A stretch of 64,000 nucleotides of DNA from Oscheius onirici (GCA_932521025.1 OW051468.1:5766064-5830063), one strand, 5' to 3'. Counted from the stretch's first letter, positions 1 to 11,616 are shown. Translations and numbers: made by a program. The notes: a model not told the origin generated them from the sequence alone.

Positions 1-184
1 CATTGAAAAGTTTTGTTCCAATGGTAATTAGCAAGAGCCGTGACTAATTGGATTCCGTACGACAGGAAACGTCCTAGAAGACAACCGCCTTCAAGATAGA
101 GACTTCCTCAAGAAATGCTTCGATATACCCTGGTGGACTGCTTCAAGTGAACAGTGGAATATAGTCATTGTCCAACATAGATAA
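1..184 (+). CDS. 3' end of an unrecognised protein-coding gene (partial)
   Basis: Two terminal exons can be read. The first enters from the left edge and ends near base 23 with a GTAATT donor. A 42-bp intron follows, ending in ACGACAG. The last exon stays open to a TAA at 182-184 and its C-terminus reads ...KKCFDIPWWTASSEQWNIVIVQHR. The phases of the two exons agree (1 nt carried over). An AATAAATAATAATA stretch near 200-214 could be its poly(A) signal. The family is not recognised because too little is visible. The next gene starts only 106 bp downstream on the same strand. Confidence 0.5.
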
Positions 185-289
185 TTCTACGATTTGGAAA
201 TAAATAATAATAATTAGCAAAACTTTTGAAAGCTTGTAACTTTTGGACAAAACACTCATCCTTTCCAGTTCTGTTGTGACTGTGTCCGG
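185..289 (+). promoter_or_regulatory. Operon-like intercistronic spacer
   Basis: This short spacer holds A-rich poly(A)-signal-like sequence (about 200-214) and then a T/C-rich acceptor TCCTTTCCAG ending at 268, just before the next start codon. About 100 bp between stop and start plus an acceptor without a visible donor is the arrangement expected for trans-spliced downstream cistrons. This is inferred from layout; no transcript evidence is available. Confidence 0.4.
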
Positions 290-790
290 ATGTATCGACT
301 GAACGGGAAGCACTTCTTCCGACTGCAGACGAATGTGGATCGAGTGATGTTGTTCGACTACGAGAAGGGCAAAAAGAAGACGTTCGAGCTGGCTCTGAAG
401 AACAACAGCACCTCTAAGCAGACCACCGTCCTCTTAACTTTCAGTGGAGATCCGGATGCGACAGTCGAGAGTCCGCCCGAGATTCACCACTGCGCCATCT
501 ACCACATGAGCTATCCGTTCAAGAAGAGCAAGAAGCAGCACAGAGATGCCGACGAGGTCTGGGAAGACGCCAAGGAAATGTGGAAGAAGGTGAACAAAGA
601 GAAGCCGAATCGTCTATTCTACGAGAATCAGACTGCCCGACAATACTATCTCATCGATCTGGTCGAGGCGGGAGAGCTGAAAGACGAAGATCAGGACCCG
701 AATCTCTCGACCAAATGGACCGACGAGGCTGAAACTTCGGACGGCGAACTGTGGCCCGATGTCGCTGCAGAAGAAGAGCCCGTTTTCTAG
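290..790 (+). CDS. Unrecognised 166-aa acidic-tailed protein
   Basis: A single uninterrupted exon. The N-terminal half is mixed and basic (KGKKKTFELALKNN, a charged KKSKKQHRDADEVWEDAKEMWKKV segment around residues 78-100). The C-terminal third is strongly acidic and ends EEEPVF. No signal peptide or membrane segment is visible. The reading frame stays open for 7 codons upstream of the ATG, back to the acceptor at 268, so the protein could start earlier if that acceptor were cis-spliced. The codon use and the AATAAA at 808-813 after the TAG support a real gene. I do not recognise the family. Confidence 0.65.
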   Translation: MYRLNGKHFFRLQTNVDRVMLFDYEKGKKKTFELALKNNSTSKQTTVLLTFSGDPDATVESPPEIHHCAIYHMSYPFKKSKKQHRDADEVWEDAKEMWKKVNKEKPNRLFYENQTARQYYLIDLVEAGELKDEDQDPNLSTKWTDEAETSDGELWPDVAAEEEPVF

Positions 791-1113
791 ACCATAATGA
801 CTCTGCAATAAAGAAACATTTGCTGTTTTTCTGGTTTCTGTCATGTTTCAAGAAACATTTACTGAAAAGTTGCATTCGTTTTTATTCCGCGTAAACTGCA
901 ATTTTGCAGTAAGAAAACAACAATGCATAAAATCTGTACCATCCAGGCAAGAGATCGAAAATACTTGGAGAGAATAAATAATAATGACCACCGTAATTGA
1001 AAAATGCTGACCGGTCTCGTGTGTTGTAAGGATCCTGAGAGAAATATTAGACGGGAGGAGGCTCCATGGGATCAAAGTATCTGAAATTATATTGTTTGCA
1101 AAATAAAAAAAAA
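791..1113. other. Convergent intergenic region
   Basis: This is the 3' flank shared by the 166-aa gene (plus) and the ATRX-like gene (minus). It holds an AATAAA at 808-813 on the plus strand and TTTATT (AATAAA on the minus strand) near 871. The small open frames here have no support. Nothing else is seen. Confidence 0.5.
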
Positions 1114-4100
1114 TTACTGAGGTGTTTGTTTGTATATTTCACGGAGCATGTCCTTACAGTCGGCCACGTCTTTGACTAATTTTATGACCGTTCGGAAAGT
1201 CGAGAGGGATTTGTTTAGCAGCCATTGCGGGTTATGCTTGTGGGTGGTGGCTTGCTGGAAATACGGTCAGTGAAAAAAGGAACGAAGAAATAGTACCGTT
1301 ATAAAGTTGAGGAAGAAGGAGTTGAACTCGTTTATTCCACCACGCATACCCATCGGAATTTTCGGCAGAATGGTCTCGAGTGTCTGCTTTAAATACGTCA
1401 CAGCCAATGCCGTCTGATCGTCCATTCCGGGAACAGAGAACATGCCGAGGAAGACCGGATCTCGGGCAAGTTGAGCCCTCAGCTGGACGATACTATTAGC
1501 GCTCTGCAAGGCAACATTCTGTCGTGCCAAGTGCTGCTGCATCACAATATTGTTGTAGTTGGCTTGTGTGAATGCCGCACGGGGATTCGTCTGAAATTTG
1601 TGAATTTTAAAGAGTAGAAGTCAACAAAATACCTTTTCTCGCTCATACTCGTCCCAGGCGTCTTTCAGTTCCTCCTCCGTCAATTTCTCATCGTCAACCT
1701 GAGCGAAAAGTGTATCGTGTTGGAAATAATTGACGACTGCGTCGGTATTTGAGAGAAGAACGTCGGCGAGAAGTCTGTCTTTCGGCGGAGCAAAAGCCGG
1801 TCGACTGTCAGCAGAATTCTTGTCCAACTCGTTCGGATCGAATCTGAATTTTCTGTTGTGAAGAAAAGAGGGTTAAAATACTTGTAGAGCTCATCCAAAT
1901 CGTGGCCTTCGTAGTGACGCTGAATTTGAGCCTCGTCTACTACCCGCATAGAAGTCGATTCCTTCGTAACCTGGCGCTTATAGATGCGCTCCTCCATCGT
2001 GCCCTGGGCGATAAATCGATAGATGTAGACGGGCTTCGTCTGGCCGAAACGATAGACACGGAACAGTGACTGCGTGTCGTGGGACGGATTCCAGCAGGCG
2101 TCGAAGATGACGACTCGATTTGCTGCGACCATATTTGTGCCCAGGGAACCGGCTCTCGTTGAAATTAGCATCAGTCTGAATGAGTTTAAAGTGAAATTTC
2201 TGAAAATACGAAGATACCTGGCCCGAAGATTGGCCGGATTATTGAATTTGGTCTGAACGGCATCGCGTTTTCCTGATTGGACGGATCCGTCGATGACCAT
2301 GTAATCTCGTCCTTCTTTCCAGCCCCACGTCTCTCCTGCCGCTTTACAGGCCTCGTGTCCGTCCGAATACCATGTTCGCGTGGTGTCAAAATATTCCAGC
2401 ATGCGGCGAATGAGAGCAAGTGATTCCAACGACTGGGAGAAGACGAGCCTAAAACAATTATATGTTTATAAGAAAGCTGAAAAAGAAAACTACATTTTGT
2501 CGCCAATTTCCTCGCACTTTTTGAGAATGGCCGCGAGGAGGACGAGTTTGTTGCTGAGACTCCAGTCTTCCTGATCTTCTATATTCACCAAACCGGAATT
2601 CGTGAACCATCCACTGTATTCTGGCGGCGTTTCGACGTCTCTCCCCTCCATTTCCGGTAGTTCTCCTTCGAGACGACGAGACTTGCGCGGAGCCGTGTCA
2701 GCTTTTGTTTTCCTGTTCTTTCTAACGCCATCCTCGTCGGATTCGCTAAATTTTTGAATAAAACGAGCTAGAAAAGAGTGACTTACACTGCAACAATGTC
2801 TGAATCCCGGTCACTGAGTATCTCAATTTCACTGTCAGAGCCACTTCCGGAACCGCTGTCATCATCTTCGACAACAAAATTCGCGAAATCCTGCGCATCG
2901 TCGTTCATCATTCGCTCTCGTTCCAGCTTTTGCTCGTGCAGGACGAGCTGATATGGATGGGTCCAGACACGATTGAGCACATGATAGTCAGCCAGAAGAC
3001 GTTTCTGAAGCGTCTGTTGTCCTTCTTCGACGACATTTTCCAGGAAAGCTCTGAAATTTTTCGCTTAAAACTACCAGAAAAAAGATGTTAACTACCTATA
3101 TAGTTTGCACTGTCTATCAGTCATTCGAACATTTATCACGTACTCCTGTTTCGGAGGAATGGCTTCTTTTAAGACGGTGTAATCTTTCCGCTAAATTGAT
3201 ACAATTTAGATTAAAAAGAAGTATAAACTCACGTCAACACTTTTTTTCAAGTACTCGAAAAGTACATGACACCGCCGCTTCATGTGCCGGACTTCGTTTA
3301 TCGTAGCGTCTTTCGTTCGTCCTCGCTGGATGATGTTGGAGAAGCGATTGGCAAACTCCGTCTTCGTTCCCAGCAGTCCCGGTTTGACAAAGTTGACCAT
3401 ACAATGGTCTAAATTACAAATTAGTGCATTGTTAAAAAAAAAAACTGACACTCCATGAGATTGTTCTGCAGGGGCGTTCCAGTCAGACAGATGCGTCTCT
3501 TTGTGCGGATCTTTACCATTGCTTTGGACAGAGCACTTTCGTCATTCTTCAGCTTGTGGGCCTCGTCACAGATGACAATATCCGGGCCGGGATCTTGGAG
3601 ATACTGTCGGAATTCGTCTTTCAGCTTGTCGAACTTCTTCTGCTTCTTGGTTGGAGCCGCCTTCTTTTTCGGCTGGCCGCGCTTCTTTTTCATATCTTCC
3701 TCGTCGTGGACCAGAATACGGAACATGTCGTAGCCAATTATCAGAACACAGGGATCTAAGTTTACGTATTTGAATGGAAGAAAATAAGAGAAACCTTTGG
3801 TTTTGAACCAGTTCTTCAGCACATGAATACGATCCTCATTTCTCTTGACTGAATCGAGCTCCAAAATTTGCAGGTCTCCACCGATTGTGCTCTGATCGCG
3901 TTCCAGCCATTTTCGGAACTCTTTGAACCAATTGATGACGACGTTTTTCGGCACTACTACAAGAGCTCGTCGCGATTTCTCTCTCAGTTTCGAATGTGTC
4001 ATTACGGTATGAAGAAATGTAATAACCTTAACTTGTTTTAGAACGAAAGCAAACGAAAGCTACCTGTAACGTCTTGCCGAGACCCATGCAATGAGCCAGA

Positions 4101-7100
4101 ATTCCTCCTCCGCCGTCCTCTTCAAGTCGTTCTATCGACTCGAAGGTGCTGTCGTACATAAATTGAATTCCCTTGGCTTGGTGAGGCTTCAGAATCGCCA
4201 CCTGAATTCTTAACTAAATACGATGAAATGATCTAAAGTACCAATTCTGAGTGAACGGCTACGGGAACTGGTGGCTCACTCTCCTGATCGGGGTCAAGGA
4301 CGACAGATTTCAATTTTGGAGTGGACTGGCTGCCAGTAAGAGCCGTCTCGAGATTCACGCCTTCGGCCATTTCTATTCCATTGAACTCCTTCTGTTTCTG
4401 CTCGAGACGCTTTCTTCGCTCTTTCTCAGCCTTCTCGGCATCTATTGTCTCCTGTTGCAGCTTGTCTCTCGTCATTATCTTCTTTACAGCTCCCGTTCCC
4501 TTTTTCTTTGGACTCTTCTCATTCGTTTCCACAGTTTCTTCTTCTTCCTCCTCGTCTGATGAGACGGTAGCCTAAAATTATTTTTGTTTAGAGCTTCAAG
4601 CCGCCTTCAACCTTTTTCCTAATCAAAATTCCGTTCTCACTGCTAGAGTCGGAGGTGTCTGATTCTGTTGATTTGCTTTGTTTGTCTTCTGAATCAGAAG
4701 AGATTGCGGGTCGTCTAAATAAGTAAGCTTTCATTACAAGAGAGGCAAACGCTTGCCTTTTCGAAGGTCTTCCTCTTGTAACCCGTTTCTTCGTCACTTT
4801 CTCCTCCTCTCCATCGTTATCGCTGGCGAGCAGGCGTTCAGCTTCTCTGAGAGTTTTCTCGAGTTCTTTCTAAAACAACATTTTGAACCAAAAAATTAAC
4901 TAACATTTCCTAGCCTTCTTTTCTTCATGGGGACATGAGAATCTTCTTCTTCTTCGCCCGATTGGTCCGTAGGATCTTCATCTGTGTCGTTGACTGGCTT
5001 CTTTCTCCTGCTCCTGAAACAAAGTCATGGAAAAAAACGTTTGTTGGCATACTTTACGGGACTGTCCTCATCGGAATCGTCTTCTCCAAAGGCCAGTTTA
5101 TTACGATTTCGGTTTTTGGAGAAAACTTCGTCTTCAGAAGACGAGACCTCTTCCTTCGGCGTCGAGGATTTTCCATTCTTGGACGATGTAGCAGTCTGTT
5201 TTGCCTCATTTTCACCATTTTTCGCCGTTTTCCTCTTTCGCGGAGTCTTCAATGCCGCCTCGCCCTCTTTGATCAGTTGGTCCAGTTCATCCTCGTCTTC
5301 TTGTGATATTTTGCAAGACTTTTTCCTTCCATTCTAAAAATAAGTTGAACGGACAAAATGATGAATGAAACCTTTCTGGGTTCGTTCTTCTTTCGATTCT
5401 TCGCTTTTTCGTCTCGAATGGCCTGCTCCAGCTCTAAATCTTCGTCGTCGACGACACTTCCTCTGAAAATGCGACTTATACAAAACCTACAAAAAAAGAC
5501 TTACTCGCTAAGAGCACCGTTTTCCACTTCCTCATCGCTACTTTCAATTTGTCGTGGCATCGAATTTCTCTAGATATCATACTGTTAGACCCGAATATTG
5601 ACCGAATTTACCGATTTTTTAGTAGAACTTGGCCTGTTTACACGATAGTCCTTTCTGGAAGAGTTGCGTCTGCTCTGAAATTTGACTATGCACAAACAAA
5701 AGAGAGTCGAGAAGATACGTAGAAACAAATTAGAAAAATCCACGGATGTTTGAAAGAAAAGAATTTGAGAACATCGTCGAGAGAGGCAGAATGAGGGATT
5801 TGAACGAGAAGCATGCGGCAGCGCGGAGAGAACGCAGTATTTGGCAGAGACGCAGAAGCGCCATTCATTCGGATGAAAAAGAGAAACGGCGCGAGATACC
5901 AGAATTTGAAGGCTTAGAATCTTGTGAAAACGAACTTCTCTAGGCTCCAGTTTCATTTGAGAAGATTTTGGTCGGCACAACGACGGCTCATCGATCCATA
6001 TTATGCTACAATCGGATTCACCGTTATCCATTTCAGCGTCGTTAGTAGGAGTTTTAGGCAGCGAAGCGAGTTCCATAGACTGGTCTACTTGATCATTGTT
6101 GATAGCATCGGTATCAGAAAGTGCTTGGAAAGAAATCGGTTCCCATCCTGGCATCTCATCAGCATACATTTCCAGTCCAGGAGAAGAATCTTTACTGAAA
6201 CCAACAGGCTCCTCCATTGAAACTGTATCATCAACTTCATCTTCGTCATGAGCTTCCGCTTCTTTAATTGGTGCAGGAGATTCAACATTTTCTGTTACAG
6301 GAGCACCATTTTTTCCAATTTCTGCACGAGTAACGGATGCTTCTTCGACTTCTTCAGCAGTAGCTAGAGTTTCTTTGCCATTGTTTGAAGTCTCGGTGAT
6401 ATCTTCAAGAGAAACGGCGTCGTCGATCTCCTCCCCATTAGAAGGTTCCGTTTCTTCGCCAGAATTTGAAGCTTCATCATCTTCATTAGAGTTGGTGGCT
6501 TCGTCAACTTTTTCGAAAGCAGCTGTGTCTTCGTTAGGACTACTTGTTTCTTCTCGAAAGTGAGCAGATTCGTCGACTTCAACTTCTGCAGCAGACACAA
6601 AATCTTCTGCCCTTTCATCACGTCCAGTGTTTTCTGTATTCTGCTCAGTAGCAGCATCAGTAATCATCTCGTCGTCTGGACGTTCAACTGCATCTGACGT
6701 AGTTGCTGACTCAATCATCATCAGGTCGGCAAGAGTCACCGAAGTAGCATCCATTTCAGGAGGAACTTCAAAGTTCTACAGAAAACACGTTACTTTTTGA
6801 AATCTTAATCTCTTACCATTTCAATAGCTGTCATTTCATTCTCCCGAGCTGTGATTGAAGTCGAGACGGATGGATGGCTTGAAAATAGAAATGAGATTAC
6901 GGTAAATACCCAAAATATACGTTCCAACGATGCATTCTTTGTACAGCTGCATCCCGAGGCGAACTCTTCTGATCTTCTCCGTGATTTTCTCCTTGTCCGG
7001 TGGTTCCTGATTTTCATTTTGACGCATTAGCGATTCTTTGTCCGAAATAAGCTCGTATTCAACCTAAAAGTTGTGTGAAGTTAGAGAATTTCGCTTACAT

Positions 7101-7179
7101 TTCGAACTCTATCGCTAAACTTCCTGTGCTCCCTTATTGCTTTGTCACATTCTTTTATATAGTCATCCAAATTTTCCAT
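1114..7179 (-). CDS. ATRX: ATRX/XNP-like SNF2-family chromatin remodelling ATPase
   Basis: A SWI/SNF2 ATPase of the ATRX/XNP branch, a nuclear DNA translocase acting in heterochromatin and histone H3.3 deposition. The start at 7179 ([10 protein letters not shown]) follows an acceptor TAATTTCAG 6 bp upstream. The N-terminal third (about 6750-4250) is acidic, Ser/Glu- and Lys-rich and poorly structured, as in invertebrate XNP; no cysteine-rich ADD finger is seen. Helicase motifs appear in order: motif [13 protein letters not shown] (about 4110-4070), motif [11 protein letters not shown] (about 3570), motif [11 protein letters not shown] (about 3470), then the C-terminal lobe with [18 protein letters not shown] and [18 protein letters not shown] (about 2170-2040). 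The tail [23 protein letters not shown] is typical of ATRX. It ends ...REIYKQTPQ, stop at 1114-1116. Many introns of about 45-60 bp interrupt it. ATRX is preferred over RAD54-like relatives because of the size and this tail. Confidence 0.9.
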
Positions 7180-7897
7180 TGTCGACTGAAATTAGATTAG
7201 AATGAGCTTTAAAGTCAAATCGAAAGTTGGAGTTACGAAATAAACATGCTCTACTGCGGGCACGAATACCGCTCAGCTTTCCCATTTTATTTTGCATCCA
7301 ACATTATTTCCCACAGTTCATAAGTTCTTCACAGCGTTTACCATTTGCTTTCATTTCGCTGAATATTTTTGCAAATCCATAAAAAATAAATTCTCAAACT
7401 ATACTTACCAGATGAGCAGACCTTGAATGTATCTGCAAAAAATATGAGAAGTAAAAAAAAAACGATCTCCAGAATGAGCTAGAGCCATCTGATCACTGAG
7501 ATCACTCAGCGATCAGATGGCTCTAGCGTTTACCAGGATTATATTTATTCCTGTTTCATATTTTTTTGCAGATGCATTCAAAGTCTGCGCATCTGGTAAG
7601 TATAGTTTGAGAATTTATTTTTTATGGATTTACAAATGGCACGAGTTACGCGAAATTGCAGACAAAATGATCGCATAACCCTGATTCGACAACAATTTGG
7701 TATACTAGGTAATTATGAGAGGAAGATGAAATCGAGTTGTCCAGCGTTCAAATTCCTGCGCCTTATTCCGTCTTTGGGTACTGTATTTTCGTGACGGGTT
7801 GAGCTCATAGCACAGTCCTTTAATTTTATTTTGCTATTTCTGACGTTTCTTATTCTTTCGCCATCACACTAAACGGAGAAAACGAACAAGTTTAGGT
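7180..7897. promoter_or_regulatory. Divergent intergenic region between ATRX and DDX10
   Basis: About 0.7 kb separates two divergent start codons, so both promoters should lie here. The middle (7368-7636) is an imperfect inverted duplication described separately. Intron-type acceptors sit immediately before both start codons (TAATTTCAG before ATRX, AAGTTTAG before DDX10), so each gene has either a 5' UTR intron starting in this region or a trans-spliced leader. Confidence 0.55.
7368..7636. repeat. Inverted duplication with a 24-nt microexon cassette in each arm
   Basis: The arms are centred near 7500, where GATCAGATGGCTCTAGC faces its own complement. Each arm, read outward, holds a T-rich acceptor ending TTTTTTGCAG, a 24-nt stretch (7409-7432 on minus, 7572-7595 on plus) and a perfect donor GGTAAGTATAG, then a conserved block through TTTATTTTTTATGGATTT. 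The two 24-mers differ at 3 positions. The part between centre and acceptor has diverged far more than the cassette. One cassette faces ATRX and the other DDX10, so they may be 5' UTR exons of the two genes. This is an inference from position and splice consensus. Confidence 0.6.
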
Positions 7898-10800
7898 ATG
7901 CCGGCCGACGATCACAGCACAGTCAAAAAAGGTGAAAAGAAGAAGAAGAAATTTATTCCAAGACATCAAAAATCAAAGGAAGTGATCTCTATCGAGTCTG
8001 TTCAACAAAAATACGAAAATTTTGAGCAAGTTAGTGTTTTTCTAAACTTCTAACAGCAAGATTTAAGGTTAACACTGCTACATTAAAAACGTTCACAGAT
8101 ATTCCTCTTTCTGAACAAACTCTCAAGGTTTCTTTCATCCTGTCTAGTACATACCTTCATTTTAGGGTCTAGAAGAATGCGACTACATCAAGCCGACCAA
8201 AATACAGAAAGATTCTCTGCCTTTCACTCTAACAGGGCACGATGTGGTCGGAGCTGCAAAAACTGGCAGTGGAAAGACTTTAGCTCTAGTCATTCCGGTT
8301 CGTTTCACCCTTTTTTAAATAAATCGGTCTAGATGCTGGAAAACCTGTGGAAGGCCCGTTGGCTCCGAAGTTACGGTCTCGGAGCGTTGATCATCTCTCC
8401 AACTCGTGAACTGGCTCTCCAAACGTTTACCTGCATCAATCACATTGGCAAGCATCACAATTTCTCCTGTGCTTTGCTAATTGGAGGAACTGACGTGGCT
8501 TACGAACGGAATCGTCTTGGAACTGTCAACATCATCGTCTGTACACCAGGCCGTCTCTTACAGGTCCTTTTTGCCTACGAATTTCTCCAAAAGTTTGTTT
8601 TCAGCACATGGACGAGAATGAGCATCTCAATCCGGACCAGCTTCAGATGCTGATTATTGACGAAGCAGATCGTCTTTTGGACTTGGGATTTAGCAAACAG
8701 GTTGGTTTAGAGTTTCATTCCTGTTTTTTTAAATCTCCAATCATTACAATGAAAAAGTTTTTTTAGATCAATGCTATCGTTGGCAATCTTCCCGCAGAAC
8801 GGCAGACACTCCTCTTTTCTGCTACTCAGACCAAAAATGTCAAGGATTTGACTCGTGTCTGTACAAAGGTAAGCCCCGTTTCATTCGTTTACCATCAACA
8901 AATAGGACCCCGTCTTCATTTCCGTCCACGAAAGCGCCGCGAGTGCCACTCCGAATCAACTTCAACAGTCGTATCTTGTCTGCGAGGAACATCACAAAAT
9001 CAATACTCTTTGGTCCTTCATTCAGATGCACAAGAAGCAGAAAATGCTCGTTTTTGTTAGCAGCTGCAAACAGGTACCTTTGTCTAAAGTTTGTTAGACA
9101 AATTCTTTTTTCAGGCCCGATTCATTACCGACACTTTGTGCCATCTGCGACCTGGTCTGTCCGTCATGGGCCTCTGGGGCAGCATGAATCAAACAAAACG
9201 AGTCGCAGTTTTCCAGAAATTTGAAGATGCTAGGGTACTTACAACTTTTGAGTATAAGTTCGGCAGGCGGTCCCCTTTGTTCAAATATTTTGGGGGGAAT
9301 GGTCCAAATAACCATTTTTCGCGTTTTTTATCATTTTCCACCCATTTTTACACCTTCTAACTGTGTTTATTGTTTATCGAACAATTTACCCCTAGGATGG
9401 CTGTGTTAGCAATAGATATGCCCTAGGTATTCCCAATGGTGTAGCGGTTGGTTTGAGAGAGACGGAGTCTCTCTTTAGAGCATAACTATCACTAAAGAAC
9501 ATCAGTCTAACTTCTACTTTCATTCCCTTAGAGTAATGACAAGAATATCAGTATCATGTTCATTCAGAGTATCACTACAGGGATAGGTAAGAGTAGAGAA
9601 GAAGAGAGATTGGATGTAGGTTAGAGAGACACCTGCTTCAGATCGTTGGTAGCCTCGCCGGTCCTCGCGTTGACCGACTCCCCGCTGGGCGGAGTTTCGC
9701 ACCTTATGGACTAGGGCATCACGTGGTGTCCCTCATGTCACCCTATTACTATTGTAAATGGTGTCCCTCATGACACTCTATTACTACTGTAGTGTCCCTC
9801 ATCACACCCTATTACTACTGTAAATCAGAAAATAACTTCGAGAATTTAGCTGAACGGCTCGTATGGCATAAATATTGGCCACCGTCACTGTTTCTTGTAT
9901 TTCCAAGCCTGTTTATATATCCTGGGGGTTCTTTGACACGCTGAGTTCGATAAACACAGCTAGAAAGTGAAAAAATGAGTAGAAAATGATAAAAAAAAAC
10001 GCGCAAAATGGTTATTTGGAACGTTCCCATCAAAAATTTGAACGAAGGGGGGCCGCCTGCCAAACTATTACCAACTTCTGCTCCCGAAAAATGTTGTTTA
10101 GAATGCCGTCCTAGTTGCTACAGATATCGCCAGTCGTGGTCTAGATTTTTCCGATGTCGACTGGGTAATCCAGCTCGATGCTCCAGCTACGGTTGATGAC
10201 TACATACACAGGTAAATTCAGCTTGAACAATGTCTGATTTTGGCTTCTAGAGTCGGACGAACTGCCAGAATGAAGCGGAAAGGCCAAGCTGTGATGTTTC
10301 TCAGTCCCTACCAGGAAAAGGGTATTCTACAGCTGTTGAAGACGAAAAATATCGTGGTCAACAAACTTACGTAAGTACTTTTCTTCATTCTCCGCAAACC
10401 TAAAATTGTAGAGTCGATCCAAATGCCATGACAGATATTCGCTCAAAATTGCGGAGTATTTTAGCCCAATTCAGCGAGCTGAATCAATTTGCTCAAAAAG
10501 TAAGATTTCTCATCGAAATTATCCTAAATACTTTTCAGAGCCTGGTCGGCTATCTCCGCAGCGTCTATTTGATGAAGGAAAAGTCGATTTTCGATGTAGA
10601 ATCCATCGACGCGGCTGCTCTGGCCGACTCCTACGGTCTCGTCTCCGTGCCAAGAGTTCGTTTCCTGTCCAAGAAAGGAATTGCTCTGAGTGGAACGCAA
10701 CGAAAAACCGAAATCAAAGAAGAAAACCCAACTCTTTCTCAAGTTGGCCAGTTTGCTGCCGATTTGGACGAAGATGATGAGGAGCTGTTCCAAGTGAAAA

Positions 10801-11475
10801 AGACTGACGTTTTTAAAGTGCTGGATGATGACAAAACACCGGTAGAAAATGTACTTTATAAGCAAAAAAAGAATTCTAGCTTGCGGAAGTCAAGGGACGT
10901 GCTGCTGCTAAAGAAGAACGCAAAACGGCAGTAGTTTCTAAGGTGAAAGCAGCCAAGAAGGTCCTGAACAAGGGTATCGCCGTCAATAAGAAGAGAATTT
11001 TCACTGAGGATGGTGAAGATGAAACGGTACAAACTTATCTTTTTTTTTAGTTATTTTGCCTCATATTTAGATTTCTAACGAACTAGAAGTTGGCGGACCT
11101 GTTCAGGGATTGAACATTGACGAGGCAATTGCAGAGATGAAGACAATCGACAAAGAGGACAGAAAACAGCTGAAGGAGAAGAAGAAACGACTGAGAGACC
11201 AGCAGATGCGGAAGAAGGCGAAAGAAGACGGGTGAGTTTTCGAAAAATGTGGCTTCAACAACAAAAAAAGCTTCAGGTACGAGCTGGATTTGCAAGAGGA
11301 CGGCCAGGGCAGTGGAATCAATAGCGACGCCGATATGGACTGGCTCCCGGATCCGGATAAAAAGTATGAGTACGAAGAAGAAGAACAGCGAGAAGAACCG
11401 GCCAAGAAGAAGAGAAGAGCTGCGGACCTGAAAATTACGGAACAAGAAGCCTTGGCTCTGCTCAACCCCTTCTAG
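7898..11475 (+). CDS. DDX10: DDX10/Dbp4-like DEAD-box RNA helicase
   Basis: An ATP-dependent RNA helicase of the nucleolar DDX10 (yeast Dbp4/Hca4) group, which acts with U14 and U3 snoRNPs in 18S rRNA processing. The basic N-terminus ([14 protein letters not shown]) precedes the helicase core. Visible motifs are TKIQKDSLP (Q motif), AAKTGSGKT (I), SPTRELALQ (Ia), [19 protein letters not shown] (II), LLFSAT (III), then [18 protein letters not shown] and HRVGRTAR (VI, about 10190-10270). The C-terminal part is long, charged and Lys-rich and ends ALALLNPF, stop at 11473-11475. Introns are short except one of about 870 bp (9233-10102) filled by a transposon. UTP15, another small-subunit processome protein, starts 141 bp downstream, so the pair probably forms an operon-like unit. 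Confidence 0.92.
9248..10074. mobile_element. Non-autonomous DNA element (MITE) with Merlin-related termini in a DDX10 intron
   Basis: The intron between the DDX10 exons ending ...FQKFEDAR and starting [10 protein letters not shown] holds terminal inverted repeats of at least 130 bp: GGCAGGCGGTCCCC... near 9262 and its complement near 10045-10075. The outer ends, read inward (GGTAATAGTTTGGCAGGC) and followed by CCCCCCTTCGTTCAAA, resemble the termini of the Merlin element at 14334-16579 (GGTAATACTCGAGCAGGC). No transposase is present. The interior carries a tandem repeat. A clear target duplication was not found, so the exact ends are uncertain by several bases. Confidence 0.75.
9726..9825. 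repeat. Three-copy minisatellite inside the DDX10 intronic element
   Basis: Three units of about 30-36 bp each begin GTGTCCCTCAT and continue with a CA-rich segment and CTATTACTA(T/C)TGTA. They differ by a few substitutions and by length after TGTA. They lie wholly inside the MITE. Confidence 0.8.
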
Positions 11476-11616
11476 ATATTACCCTGTTGTTCTTTTTGTT
11501 GTTACCGTTGTCTGTTAAACGATAAAATATTCAATTTAAACTTTGTTTTTGGGAAAGTGGGATCTCCCCAAAGTACTTTTATGTTAAATTTCTAGTTTTG
11601 TCAATTTCCAGGACAA

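Noticed and set aside
5585-5943. Extension of the Glu/Ser-rich ATRX exon into a Cys/Ser/Phe-rich tail
   Set aside because: The acidic coding frame ends at a splice donor before this; the rest is intron read-through or the wrong frame.
7398-7420. ATACTTACC resembling the 5' end of U1 snRNA
   Set aside because: It is simply the complement of the perfect donor GGTAAGTAT in the microexon cassette; the rest does not match U1.
9426-9470. A tRNA-Glu-like start (CCAATGGTGTAGCGGTTGG)
   Set aside because: No matching acceptor stem, anticodon arm or B box follows at tRNA distance; it lies inside a transposable element, so it is not called a tRNA gene.
11083-11465. Two overlapping 120-codon minus-strand frames rich in Phe and Ser
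   Set aside because: They are the antisense of the Lys/Glu-rich DDX10 C-terminus.
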